Numbered from the stretch's first letter, positions 50,248 to 59,478 are shown. The stretch: DNA of 64,000 bases from Bernardetia sp963719525 (GCA_963719525.1 CAVRCG010000004.1:806001-870000), one strand, 5' to 3'. The notes: a model not told the origin generated them from the sequence alone. Translations and numbers: made by a program.

Positions 50248-50583
50248 TTAGTTTTCTTCTTCTGAATTAAAATCATCTAACAAATCATCTAATTCTGAAT
50301 CTGATATAGTTTCTTTTTCACTTTTATCATAAATTGAAAGCAAGACAACTAAATCGTCAATAATTTGAACTAAAGTAATAATTCTTACTCCTCCAGATTT
50401 TCCTTGGTTTTTGGAAGAAATAGCCATTCTAATTTTATAACAGCCTTTTCCTAAAGATTGTCCTTGTGTTGGATTATTAATGACATTTTCTCCTAACACT
50501 TCCAAATCTTCAATCAAAGACTTGTGTTTTTTGGACAAACGCTTTACTTGCTTGTTGAATCTTTTTGAGGCTTTTAGTTTCAT
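50248..50583 (-). CDS. RelE/ParE-family toxin, copy 2
   Basis: The longer open frame starts at 50700, but the ATG at 50581-50583 (MKLKASKRFNKQVKRL, 111 residues) is preferred. It overlaps the antitoxin stop as ATGA, and the upstream part is the antitoxin in another frame. The core GKGCYKIRMAISSKNQGKSGGVRIITLV and the tail are nearly the same as in copy 1, so the two toxin genes come from a tandem duplication. Confidence 0.82.
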   Translation of the reverse strand: MKLKASKRFNKQVKRLSKKHKSLIEDLEVLGENVINNPTQGQSLGKGCYKIRMAISSKNQGKSGGVRIITLVQIIDDLVVLLSIYDKSEKETISDSELDDLLDDFNSEEEN

Positions 50584-50792
50584 TGTGCTTCCTTTTTTTC
50601 CTCTTCTTCCCTTTCTTCTCTTAATTCTTTCAAGACTTGTTCGAAGGGAATCAATCTTCCATGTTTTACATCTTCCAATCCCTCTTTTATTTCTTCCCAA
50701 ATTTCTCTTGCAGCAGGACTTAATTTGGCTTCTTTTTCAGCTAGAGAAGATTTTTTACTTTTTTCGTTTTCTGTTTTTTCTTTAGTTTGCAT
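50580..50792 (-). CDS. Antitoxin, copy 3 (first gene of the array)
   Basis: A 70-residue protein of the same family as the copies at 49448 and 50017 (KKSSLAEKEAKLSPAAREIWEEIKEG) with a longer Glu/Lys-rich end. Its stop overlaps the start of toxin copy 2. Being the most upstream gene, it should follow the main promoter of the array. Confidence 0.8.
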   Translation of the reverse strand: MQTKEKTENEKSKKSSLAEKEAKLSPAAREIWEEIKEGLEDVKHGRLIPFEQVLKELREEREEEEKKEAQ

Positions 50793-50972
50793 AGCTTTTT
50801 TGTTTAAAATGGTTTCTTATAAATACGTTTTTTTGAGGTTTTAGTTTATACTCAAGATTAATCAGTTTTCGACTTTTGCTTCTAAACCCTTAGGGTTTAA
50901 AAAAGCACTTTTCAAACAAAAAATAAATTTTCAGTTGCCGAAATTTGATTACGAATGAGTATACTCTAGTAA

Positions 50973-52520
50973 CTATTTCTCTCTTTTTAAAATTTCAGCT
51001 ACTTTCTTTAAATTTTCAAAGTTTCCTTTTGAAAAAATATTACCATAACTTTCTTTTAAGTCTAAAAAGTTTGGGTTTGATAGTACTTTATCTATGACAC
51101 TCAGTTTTAGGTTCAGTTCACTACTTAAATTAGGAATTTCCCTTTCCATACTTTTAAGTTCTTTTATTTTGTTTTCTATGTCTTTGTATTTTTCTATACG
51201 TTTACTTAAAGATTTTATTTTGTGCCATTGATAATCTTCAATAGAATCTGGTTTCTCATGTTCAAGATCCAATATAGATATTTGTTCTAAAATATTTAAA
51301 GCATTATCAAATCCCTCTTTCTTTTTATTTTGTTCCTTCCAATCATCCTTAAACTTTTGCACCAACTCTACTTCTTCATCTAAATGTTCTAAAATTTCAT
51401 TTTCAAGTAAACTTTCTTTATAAGAAGATGAATAAGAATTCTGTACTATATCCCTTAGCCATTGTTTCAAATAAATAGATTTGAGAAAATAAAGATATAC
51501 CTCCCAGTCCTTTTCCATTATAAAATCAGGTTTATCTTTATCTAACTCTTCTGTTATTTTCTTTAGACTATTAGCATAGCCAATTATTTTTTGCTTCTTA
51601 ATAAGGAAAATTAAATTTGCAAAACTTGATACTTCCTTGATTTGAGTCCAATTTCTGTCGGAAATATTTTTCGGTTTTTCTAATTCATATATTTTATCTG
51701 ATTGGTATTCAAATAGCGTAGACAAGATAGTTTCTGTTACATTATATATTAGTGAATTTGTAGCTTTTTTTGTTATTAACTCCCATTCTTCAATGCTAAC
51801 ATAGTCTTCTTTATCCTTGTTAAGCCATTTATAAGCTGCCGTTTCTTTAATAGTTATGCTATAATTAGTTTTAAAAAGACTTTCTATACTTTCATTTCTT
51901 ATTTTCTTCCACTTTTCTTCACTTAATATATAGAATGGCTGTTTTCGTTTTAGTATTTTTTCGCCACTATTTATTGCTTCGAAATAGAGACTATCTTTTA
52001 GTGCTGACCTCATAAATAAGATAAAAATAGCTACATATATTGAAGCTATAATGAGAAGAGAAACAAATTCACTTGATTCACTTGAGTCTGTAATTGGATT
52101 TCCGACACCTTTAGAGTATCTAATTTCAATATCTTCATTGCTAATATTTCCTTTAGTTTTTCTAAAAACTATATTGAAACTTGCATTTGAGGGCAAACGA
52201 ATATATGAAATTTCAAAATACAACTTTTCTTCATCCGATATAATTCTTACAGAATCTAAAAGAGCATATTTATTCATTTCGTATGATGAAACATCAATAT
52301 TTTTGATTTTAATTGAAATATCTTTTGCTTCTAAGTCTCCTAAATTATATATGGACAACTGCTGAATGTTGCCTTGATTTGTAGAATCATTAAAACGATA
52401 TTTTATACTTTCAGATAAACCATATTTTAGGTTAGCTTTTTCATTAGCATTCTGTTGAAAAAAATATACAATAATAGAACCTATTACCATAACAACAACG
52501 CCTATTATAACTTTATTCAT
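50973..52520 (-). CDS. Membrane protein with tryptophan-marked repeats, function unknown
   Basis: A 515-residue protein not recognised. A single helix anchors the N terminus (VIIGVVVMVIGSIIVYFF), followed by a beta-rich extracytoplasmic domain of about 120 residues and a second membrane helix at about 152-168 (VSLLIIASIYVAIFILFM). The C-terminal 340 residues are helical and hold five marks of the form S/I-x3-W-x2-I (LSEEKWKKI, SIEEWELI, ISDRNWTQI, IMEKDWEVY, IEDYQWHKI). These look like degenerate repeats of 60-100 residues with a coiled-coil end. This part should face the cytoplasm. It follows the helicase gene downstream on the same strand after 60 bases. The frame is intact. Confidence 0.6.
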   Translation of the reverse strand: MNKVIIGVVVMVIGSIIVYFFQQNANEKANLKYGLSESIKYRFNDSTNQGNIQQLSIYNLGDLEAKDISIKIKNIDVSSYEMNKYALLDSVRIISDEEKLYFEISYIRLPSNASFNIVFRKTKGNISNEDIEIRYSKGVGNPITDSSESSEFVSLLIIASIYVAIFILFMRSALKDSLYFEAINSGEKILKRKQPFYILSEEKWKKIRNESIESLFKTNYSITIKETAAYKWLNKDKEDYVSIEEWELITKKATNSLIYNVTETILSTLFEYQSDKIYELEKPKNISDRNWTQIKEVSSFANLIFLIKKQKIIGYANSLKKITEELDKDKPDFIMEKDWEVYLYFLKSIYLKQWLRDIVQNSYSSSYKESLLENEILEHLDEEVELVQKFKDDWKEQNKKKEGFDNALNILEQISILDLEHEKPDSIEDYQWHKIKSLSKRIEKYKDIENKIKELKSMEREIPNLSSELNLKLSVIDKVLSNPNFLDLKESYGNIFSKGNFENLKKVAEILKREK

Positions 52521-52579
52521 TTTTATTAATGTTTTATTAATGTTTTATTAAAAATTAAATTATGTATATTCCTTGAAAA

Positions 52580-54865
52580 TCAATCCTCTACCACTCTCAA
52601 CTTCGCAAAACTCAAAATAAGTGTTTTATCGCCTTCACTATCAAAACCAATAATGGCACGTTTTCCACTTGTTGAAGAATCAATTTTCTTTACTGTTCCA
52701 AAACCAAACTTTGGGTGTTCTACTCGTATTCCTTCCACAATATCCTCACTTTTACTAGAAACAAAAGGTTCATTTGTATTTACAGATTTCAAAGGTTTTA
52801 ATTTGCTGCCTGTTTTGGTAACTTCCTTATCATTTTCTTTTTCTTGTGCTGCACGATGACGCATAAAATTAGTCATGTGATTTGGATTATTTCGTTGAAT
52901 GGAACGAGAACGAGCATTGAATAATTCTTGGTCAATCTCAAACAAAAAACGAGAAGGTTCGCACGAATTAAAGCTCCCAAAACGGTAACGCTGCAAGGCA
53001 TACGAAAGTGTCAGACGTTCTTTTGCACGAGTAACGGCAACGTAAAACAAACGGCGTTCCTCCTCCAAATCTTGCTGCGAAGTAATCATTCTTGAAGAAG
53101 GAAAAAGTTCTTCCTCCATTCCGACCAAATATACGTACTCAAATTCTAATCCTTTGGCTGCGTGAATGGTCATCATCGTAACAGCATCTTCATCCTCACT
53201 TGCTTGGTTGACAGACGATAAAAGCGCAACTTCTTGTAAAAAAAGTGAAAGCGAAGTATCAGGTTCTTCTGTCGTGGCTTCACTAATTTTATTCTGTACA
53301 AACTCTTGTGTAGCGTTCAAAAGCTCTTGAATATTCTCATATCTTGCTCGTCCTTCTAGCGTTTCGTCATCAAAAAGTGCTTTTACAACTCCTGAATGTT
53401 GGGCGATATATTTTGCTGCTGTAAAAGCATCGTTTTCAGAGGCGATAAGTCGGAATGCTTCGGCTAATTGTCCAAATTTTTCTACACTTGTTCCTGCTCG
53501 TCCTTTTAAATAGGCTGATGCGTGGCGAGTAATTTTTGAAAGTGGAACGTTGTTTTCTCTTGATGCTAAAAATACTTTCAAAACGGTGGTGTTTCCGATT
53601 CCTCTTTTGGGATTATTTATAGCTCTTCGTAATGCGCCTTCGTCTTCTGGATTGACTGCCAAACGGAAGTAAGCCAACATATCTTTGATTTCTTTTCGTT
53701 GGTAAAATGAAAGTCCACCGATGATTCTGTATTTTATATTTAGTCGTCTTAATGCTTCTTCCATCGTTCTGGATTGTGCATTGGTACGGTATAAAATGGC
53801 AAAATCGTTTAATCTTGCGTTTTTTTGCGCTCTAGTTTCAAAAATATTTCCTGCTGTTATTCTTCCTTCTTCTTGGTCTGATGTGGCTCTGATTAATTCT
53901 ATTTTTTCTCCTGCAATATTTTCTGTCCAAACATTTTTAGGAATTTGATTTTTATTGTTTTTTATTATTTTGTTAGCAGCTTCTACAATCGTTTTGGTCG
54001 AACGGTAATTTTGTTCTAATTTAATAATTTCCAAATCTGGATAATCTCTTTCAAAATTTAGAATATTGCGAATATCTGCACCACGAAACGCATAAATACT
54101 TTGTGCATCATCTCCTACCACACAAATATTAAGGTTTACGGCAGCCAGTTTTTTGATAATTTTGTATTGAGCAATATTTGTATCTTGAAATTCATCAATC
54201 AAAATATACTTAAAACGGTGTTGGTATTTGTGTAGAATATCTTTATGATCACGAAAAAGCATAAAAGTTTGATACAATAAATCATCAAAATCCATTGCAT
54301 TGGCTTTAAAACAACGAGCTGCATATTCTTGATAAATCTTCCCAAAATGTGGACGTTTTGCCATTGCATCTTCCGACAAAAATTCTGCATTCTGATTGTA
54401 TTCTTGGGGAGAAATAAGCGCATTCTTCAAGCTACTAATTCGATTATAAATTCCTGCTGCTTGATAAATCTTGTCATCAATACCCATTTCTTTGATGATA
54501 TTTTTCAAAAGTGTTTTCGAATCATCAACATCATAAATACTAAATCCTTGACGGTAGCCCAATCTATCGCCATCAAAACGCAAAATACGAGCAAACATAG
54601 AGTGAAACGTTCCCATCCATAAATCTCTGCCTGTTGTGCCTACCAAATTTTCGATACGCTCACGCATTTCTTTAGCTGCTTTGTTGGTAAAAGTAAGAGC
54701 TAAAATTTGCCATGGAGAAGTTCCGTTTTCTAATAAATTGGCTATTCTATAGGTCAAAACACGAGTTTTGCCCGAACCTGCACCTGCAATCAACAGACAT
54801 GCACCTTCGGTTTTGAGTACGCCTAATTGCTGTTTTTCGTTTAAATCTTTTATAAAATCTATCAT
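52580..54865 (-). CDS. pcrA: ATP-dependent DNA helicase, UvrD/PcrA family
   Basis: A 761-residue superfamily 1A helicase with all motifs: LNEKQQLGV (Q motif), AGAGSGKTRVLTYR (Walker A), DEFQDTN (Walker B), GDDAQSIYAFRGA, EQNYRST, TIHAAKGLEF and VAVTRAKERL. The C terminus ends in a Tudor-like module (VEHPKFGFGTVKKIDSS), as in PcrA. It unwinds DNA in repair and removes RecA or stalled complexes. The branch choice between PcrA and UvrD is by overall similarity only. A strong hairpin lies upstream of its start. The frame is intact. Confidence 0.93.
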   Translation of the reverse strand: MIDFIKDLNEKQQLGVLKTEGACLLIAGAGSGKTRVLTYRIANLLENGTSPWQILALTFTNKAAKEMRERIENLVGTTGRDLWMGTFHSMFARILRFDGDRLGYRQGFSIYDVDDSKTLLKNIIKEMGIDDKIYQAAGIYNRISSLKNALISPQEYNQNAEFLSEDAMAKRPHFGKIYQEYAARCFKANAMDFDDLLYQTFMLFRDHKDILHKYQHRFKYILIDEFQDTNIAQYKIIKKLAAVNLNICVVGDDAQSIYAFRGADIRNILNFERDYPDLEIIKLEQNYRSTKTIVEAANKIIKNNKNQIPKNVWTENIAGEKIELIRATSDQEEGRITAGNIFETRAQKNARLNDFAILYRTNAQSRTMEEALRRLNIKYRIIGGLSFYQRKEIKDMLAYFRLAVNPEDEGALRRAINNPKRGIGNTTVLKVFLASRENNVPLSKITRHASAYLKGRAGTSVEKFGQLAEAFRLIASENDAFTAAKYIAQHSGVVKALFDDETLEGRARYENIQELLNATQEFVQNKISEATTEEPDTSLSLFLQEVALLSSVNQASEDEDAVTMMTIHAAKGLEFEYVYLVGMEEELFPSSRMITSQQDLEEERRLFYVAVTRAKERLTLSYALQRYRFGSFNSCEPSRFLFEIDQELFNARSRSIQRNNPNHMTNFMRHRAAQEKENDKEVTKTGSKLKPLKSVNTNEPFVSSKSEDIVEGIRVEHPKFGFGTVKKIDSSTSGKRAIIGFDSEGDKTLILSFAKLRVVED

Positions 54866-54883
54866 TCTTTATATTTGTTTGTC

Positions 54884-54950
54884 GCTCGTGAGGACACGAG
54901 CAACGGAGATGTTATTTTCTATGCCATTGCTCGTGTCTCCACGAGCGATT
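54884..54950. repeat. Strong inverted repeat upstream of the helicase gene
   Basis: TCGCTCGTGAGGACACGAGC and GCTCGTGTCTCCACGAGCGA pair nearly perfectly (arms of 22 bases with two mismatches). Each arm is itself palindromic (CTCGTG with CACGAG). The GC content is far above the surroundings. A similar ACGAGCGA word occurs near 38605-38637. Confidence 0.65.
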
Positions 54951-55029
54951 AAAAAAAACCTTTTCTATTCTACTAAGCAAAGTTACAGAAAAATTAGCAA
55001 GTGAAAAGAATTATGAAAGGGAAGTAGTT

Positions 55030-56031
55030 TTATTCTATACGGATATTCTGAACGTTATTTTTCATTTCGTTTAATTGATAAAATACTGATTTTTGTAACG
55101 AAACTTTGAAAATGATTAATGTATCTTTCGAATTTTTGGAAATAAGTTTTATAATACTTTCTGTTTTGCTCAAAAAATATTTTTTACTTCCATTACTTTT
55201 TTTCAATTCTAATTCTATTTCTTCTCCGTTAATCGTAACTATTTTTAATTTATAAAAGAAATATCTCAAATGCGTAGAAGAAGGATAATAGAATTTAATA
55301 CTACTTATTTTGTCATAGTTGATATAAAAATTAGCTTTCTCTTGGTGTAAATACAAACACAATCTGTTTCTTTCAAAAAATACAACAGGTGCATAGGTGG
55401 ATTCTTGTATTTTTACTTTCTTTGTATCAAAAAATAATTTGGGATAAAAAAAGGCTGCTATAAATGGAAAAGCTACAACGAGAACAGAAATAAAAAAGAT
55501 AGTATTTAGTTCTTCATTCGTCAGATTAGGGATGAAAAAACAAATCAAACATATTATAATAGAAATAATCAAAATTATATTCAAAACAGGACTTCTATCT
55601 ATGTTGAAATTTTCTAAAGTAAGTCGTATATTTTCTTTTTCTGTTTTTATAGATTTAGGAATAGACATAGTTCGCTCTTCTTTTTTCCACAAACTAGTAT
55701 TGCTTTTCGCTAGTCTATTTATAATTATGGTTTTGTCTTCTGATAAAATATAATAGAGAACATTAGTAGAAAATATCTTTGATATAACTAATTCTTTTGC
55801 TCGTGGAAAAATATAAAGTGTCCTTTTAGATTCACAATGCCGTTTCCCCATATATTCCCAACTAGACTTCAAAAAAGCAGATTTACAGTTTGCACAAAAA
55901 ACAACTTCATCTCCTTCTACAATCAAATCTCCTGTAATTGGGTCTTTGCGCTGTTCGTTTAGAAAATGAATATGTTTTTGATTTGAAATTTTATGAATGT
56001 GCATTTTTTTTGGTACTTCAGCATTCTCCAC
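55030..56031 (-). CDS. Membrane protein with N-terminal zinc-finger-like motif
   Basis: A 333-residue protein not recognised as a whole. Residues about 35-70 have DPITGDLIVEGDEVVFCANC and a later HC pair (GKRHCES), like a small RING or zinc-ribbon module seen in several Bacteroidota membrane proteins. Two hydrophobic segments follow at about 153-170 and 180-197. The rest is a soluble basic domain (KKSNGSKKYFLSKTESI). It might read a cytoplasmic signal to the membrane, but nothing supports a specific function. It ends about 165 bases before the helicase start, with a hairpin between. The frame is intact. Confidence 0.5.
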   Translation of the reverse strand: MENAEVPKKMHIHKISNQKHIHFLNEQRKDPITGDLIVEGDEVVFCANCKSAFLKSSWEYMGKRHCESKRTLYIFPRAKELVISKIFSTNVLYYILSEDKTIIINRLAKSNTSLWKKEERTMSIPKSIKTEKENIRLTLENFNIDRSPVLNIILIISIIICLICFFIPNLTNEELNTIFFISVLVVAFPFIAAFFYPKLFFDTKKVKIQESTYAPVVFFERNRLCLYLHQEKANFYINYDKISSIKFYYPSSTHLRYFFYKLKIVTINGEEIELELKKSNGSKKYFLSKTESIIKLISKNSKDTLIIFKVSLQKSVFYQLNEMKNNVQNIRIE

Positions 56032-56108
56032 TTTATGAAGGATGAAGTTAGATTTTAGAATTAATGAAATTATGAACTGAAAACTTTTGAAACTCTTTTG
56101 TTTTTATT

Positions 56109-56300
56109 AACTGATGTTACGCAATTAAAAAGCTACCACCACCTTCTTCGTTTTTTTGTTTCTACTCTATTCTAAAATAGGAGTAATTTTAATAAAACGG
56201 AAAAGTAGATTCCTGTAAAAAGTAGTAGTTACTTTCCCACGAATAAATTCGTGGGTTTGGTCTAAACTTCTCTAAACTTTGATGTTGCGTAACATCAGTT
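56109..56300. mobile_element. 192-bp MITE-like element with perfect 16-bp inverted ends
   Basis: AACTGATGTTACGCAA (56109-56124) and TTGCGTAACATCAGTT (56285-56300) are exact complements. An internal perfect palindrome, CCCACGAATAAATTCGTGGG, starts at about 56236, and a related sequence (CACACGAATAAACTTATGGG) lies at about 36432. No transposase is encoded. The element sits 20 bases from the end of truA. Confidence 0.65.
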
Positions 56301-56319
56301 ATTAATAGAAAAGGTTTTT

Positions 56320-57093
56320 TTATAAAAAAATTTCTTTCGGATATTCTACATTTACCAAAAAAAGTCCATTTGAAGGAACAGAAAAGCCTGCTGATTTTCT
56401 ATTTTTATCTAAAATAATTTTCTCAAAATCTTCTATTTCTATCTTTCCTTCTCCTACCAAAAAAAGAGAACCTATAATGGCACGAACCATTCCTCTCAAA
56501 AATCAATTTGCAGAAATAGTAAAACGCCAAAATTCAGTCTGACTATCCTTCTCTTTTGTCCAAATCGCTTTACTAATCTCACATTCAAAATTACTTACCT
56601 GCGTTTTTACCTTACTAAAAGATTCAAAATTTGTGTGATTTAATAAATATTCGGCTGCTTTGTTCATTTTCTCAAAACGAGAGTCATCCAGACCCTTATT
56701 TTTTCTGTGAAAATGAGCGTGATTTATCAAAAATGGATTTTTTTCAAGAATTACATGATAATGATATATCCTTAAAAAAGCATCAAAACGAGCATGTGCA
56801 GTTTCTATAACTGGAATAACTTTTAAAATAGCAATTTGAGGAGGTAAAAAACTATTCATTCGATATTTTAAATCTTCTACATTAATCTTAGTTGAAGTAT
56901 CAAAATGCGCAAATTGTTTTTTGCAATGTACGCCTGTATCAGTTCTTCCACTTCCTGTAACAGGCGTTTGTGTTCTCAAAATTTTTGATAAACCATCTTC
57001 AATAATTGATTGAATAGTTTTTGGGGTATTATTTTGAGATTGCCAACCGTGGTAATTTGTGCCTTCGTAAGCTATTTCTAAAAAATGACGCAT
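56320..57093 (-). pseudogene. truA: tRNA pseudouridine synthase A, interrupted by TGA at 56503-56505
   Basis: Read through one TGA the frame has 257 residues, the normal TruA length. The catalytic Asp is in GSGRTDTGVHCKKQ (RTDTGVH motif), the start MRHFLEIAYEGTNYHGWQSQ is typical, and DAFLRIYHYHV follows. After the TGA the frame continues FLRGMVRAIIGSLFLVGEGK, the conserved C-terminal core, so the lost codon lies inside ISAN-x-FLRGMVR. TruA makes pseudouridine at 38-40 in tRNAs. Truncation at residue 196 removes conserved structure and should inactivate it, unless this is a sequence error. Confidence 0.85.
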
Positions 57094-57344
57094 AAGATTG
57101 AGTAAGTTGTTGGTGTATTTGAAATACTAGAGTAATCACATCTAATTTAAGGTATTTTTGAATTAATTTTTATTTTTGTAGATGAACAATATTAACTTTT
57201 TGAAGAAATGGAAGACTATTGTATCACAGGTAGGTAAATCGCATCTACTTTGGACTTTTTTTGATTTCAAGCTGTAAAATATTAAAATTTGACGTTTTAT
57301 AAACAAAAATAGACTCTTAGGAAAGTAAAAACCGTCATATAATT

Positions 57345-57524
57345 ATGAATAAATTAAAACAATTTTCAAGTTTTGAAGAACTAAAAGCAGATGCAAAACC
57401 TGCAACAAATATGGAAGAAGCACTAAAAAGACACGAAGAATTTAAAGAAGCAATGATTTTTCTTAGAAGTAAAATAGTCATAAAACCAACCCTAAATCAA
57501 GATGAAAAGCAAAAAACAACGTAA
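57345..57524 (+). CDS. Small protein, first gene of an overlapping pair
   Basis: A 59-residue protein, MNKLKQFSSFEELKADAKPA followed by a Lys/Glu-rich helical part and a charged tail. Its last 23 bases overlap the next gene, the usual sign of translational coupling. I do not recognise the family. Its size and coupling suggest part of a toxin-antitoxin type module. Confidence 0.4.
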   Translation: MNKLKQFSSFEELKADAKPATNMEEALKRHEEFKEAMIFLRSKIVIKPTLNQDEKQKTT

Positions 57525-57642
57525 TAAAGAGAGAATTTTAAAAGAATTGAAAGAGGCTGTTTTAGAAGTAAAACAAGCTCGTAAAGAAGGTAGACAACTA
57601 AAAACTTTAGAGGATTTTTTGAAAGAACTTGAAAATGAGTAG
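57502..57642 (+). CDS. Small antitoxin-like protein
   Basis: A 46-residue basic-acidic helical protein. Its end, VKQARKEGRQLKTLEDFLKE, resembles the C-terminal tail FLKELREE of the antitoxins at 49448-50792. It starts inside the preceding gene. A family role as antitoxin is only inferred from this tail. Confidence 0.35.
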   Translation: MKSKKQRNKERILKELKEAVLEVKQARKEGRQLKTLEDFLKELENE

Positions 57643-57674
57643 TTTCATTTGTAGGGAAAATGGCTTGCCTTTTC

Positions 57675-57893
57675 CTAAACGGTCTTTCCTCTTTGATAAC
57701 GCTCTTTTCTAATGATACTTACTTCTTTTACAATTTCCTCTAGTGTGATTGTTGCTTTTGTTCCTTTACTTAATCGTTGTGCTTCTGCCATCATAACCTG
57801 ACGTTCCATTGCTTTTCTAAATGCTTCTTGTTCTGCTTCTGATAATTGTGTGGCTAAATTACGAATTTGTTCTACTCGTTCTTGGGTACTCAT
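57675..57893 (-). CDS. Small helical protein, antitoxin-like
   Basis: A 72-residue protein, MSTQERVEQIRNLATQLSEAE then AMERQVMMAEAQRLSKGTK and a C-terminal basic tail. It is convergent with the small pair at 57345-57642. Its 3' flank (GCCTTTTCCTAAACGGTC) has a diverged copy at about 58030, so the end of this gene has been partly duplicated. No toxin is next to it. Confidence 0.45.
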   Translation of the reverse strand: MSTQERVEQIRNLATQLSEAEQEAFRKAMERQVMMAEAQRLSKGTKATITLEEIVKEVSIIRKERYQRGKTV

Positions 57894-57977
57894 ATTCTAA
57901 AAAAATTAAAAGTAAATTATTGATTTCTTCTCTATTAAAACGTAAGAAACATCTAAAAAGGTTTGATTACTCACAAA

Positions 57978-58018
57978 AAAACCTTCTTCAAATAATAAAT
58001 TATTCAAAGAAGGTTCTA
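57978..58018. terminator. Stem-loop upstream of the 72-residue gene
   Basis: AACCTTCTT and AAGAAGGTT close a stem around an AT-rich loop with A/T runs on both sides. It would act as a terminator on either strand. Confidence 0.5.
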
Positions 58019-58127
58019 TAAAAACACCTTGCCTTTCCCTAAACACTCCTTCCTGTTTGTAGAATGAGAAAAGGCAAACTATTTTAGAATGAAAATTTAA
58101 TTCCCACTTGCAACAGAAATACATCTA

Positions 58128-58182
58128 CTCGCAAATCTAAGATTTGCCAAACTGATAAATCGTAGTCGCAGACTACGCTTAA
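58128..58182. repeat. Dispersed palindromic repeat, copy 2 (AAATCTAAGATTT family)
   Basis: GCAAATCTAAGATTTGCC, then CTGATAAATC, then GTAGTC GCA GACTAC, then GCTTAAC. Two small hairpins in the same order as at 34243. This copy has the better-paired arms. Confidence 0.65.
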
Positions 58183-58287
58183 CGAGGGGTGAAAAACAAA
58201 ACTTTATACGATAGAAAAGGAATAAATTTTAACAATTTTTCTAAAGGTTAGACTTGGTTTTACCATAGTTTTCAGGGGGTGCAGTTT

Positions 58288-59319
58288 TCATCTTTTATAC
58301 TTATAGGTCTTTGTTGATTTGTGTCCATTTATCTGACTATGAGAGTAGATTGATATTTCATTTAAATGTATTTTTCCTTTATAAATTACACTCAGTCCTT
58401 CCCTTCCTTTCCATCCAGTTTTAAAGAATATACTATCACTTTTGATGGAATAAGTGCCAGTATAGATGAAAGGACTTTGTTCATCTCTATTAAACCAGTT
58501 CTTAACTTTTTTTAAATTATCACTAGATGTAGTTGATATAACTGTTGAATCATCGTAAAACTTCAAATAATAATAATATCCATCTCCAGCTTTATCTGTT
58601 TGATATAATCCTTTGGTTTTAATAGAAAAAGTAGTCTTAAGTACTCTTTCTTTTTTATTTGTATCTGTTTGAAGTATTTTTTCATTTTGTTCTGTAGGTG
58701 GAAAATTACTTTTTACCTTATTTTCAGCATTTTCTTTCAAATTAATATTACTATCTTCTTCACTTCTGTTTGCATTGAAAGTTTCTATACTATCTTTATT
58801 ATTTGTCAATAACTTTTCATCTCTATTATTCCTATTCAAAGAATTTGCAAATATTATTACAAAAAGTACGCATAAACACATTACCAATATGTATGCAAAG
58901 ATAAGTTTAGTTTTACCTTCTTTACTTTTATTTACCTTTTGTTTTATTGTTTCTTCCCGTCTTTTCAAATCATTCTCTCTTTTAGTTTGCCTTTCATCAA
59001 CTTCACTTTGTTTACGTTTTAACTCTTCCTCTCGTTTCTTTAACTCTTCCTCTTTTTGTTTACTATAATTATTATTTGGTTGATTATTATATTGCCTGTT
59101 TAAAAATTCTTTCAAACGTATATCATAGCTACTTTTCTTGCTTGGACTGCTAAGTATTTCGTAGGCTTCATTAATTGATTTAGATTTTTTTTCAAAAAAC
59201 TCTCTTTGTTGTGGATTTACGTCAGGGTGAAACTTTTTTACTAATGCTTTATATGCTGCCTTTATCTCATCAAAAGAAGCATTAGTTTCTAAGCCAAGTA
59301 TATCATAGTAGTTTTTCAT
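58288..59319 (-). CDS. Membrane protein with N-terminal J-domain
   Basis: A 343-residue protein. Residues 1-66 are a J-domain (MKNYYDILGLETNASFDEI, with the HPD motif in KKFHPDVNPQQ). A charged coiled coil follows at about 85-135 (repeats of KKREEEL type), then one membrane helix at about 143-160. The 180-residue C-terminal domain has no family I know. HPD stimulates Hsp70 ATPase, so it should recruit DnaK to the membrane. It lies 160 bases downstream of the ART-like gene on the same strand. It is not classic DnaJ: there is no G/F region and no zinc domain. Confidence 0.75.
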   Translation of the reverse strand: MKNYYDILGLETNASFDEIKAAYKALVKKFHPDVNPQQREFFEKKSKSINEAYEILSSPSKKSSYDIRLKEFLNRQYNNQPNNNYSKQKEEELKKREEELKRKQSEVDERQTKRENDLKRREETIKQKVNKSKEGKTKLIFAYILVMCLCVLFVIIFANSLNRNNRDEKLLTNNKDSIETFNANRSEEDSNINLKENAENKVKSNFPPTEQNEKILQTDTNKKERVLKTTFSIKTKGLYQTDKAGDGYYYYLKFYDDSTVISTTSSDNLKKVKNWFNRDEQSPFIYTGTYSIKSDSIFFKTGWKGREGLSVIYKGKIHLNEISIYSHSQINGHKSTKTYKYKR

Positions 59320-59478
59320 AGAATTTAATAATAATAATTACCTGCTAACTTCATTTGTAACAATACTTGAATCTATCAATTTTATAAGTGTACAATTATA
59401 TTATTTGTTATTGGTATATCCAAGTTTGTGAAAAGAGAAAATATAGTGTATAGTAAAATTTTAACAATGATACGAAAT

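Noticed and set aside
57182..57277. 31-codon open frame between truA and the small gene pair
   Set aside because: Too short, without homology marks or a coupled neighbour.
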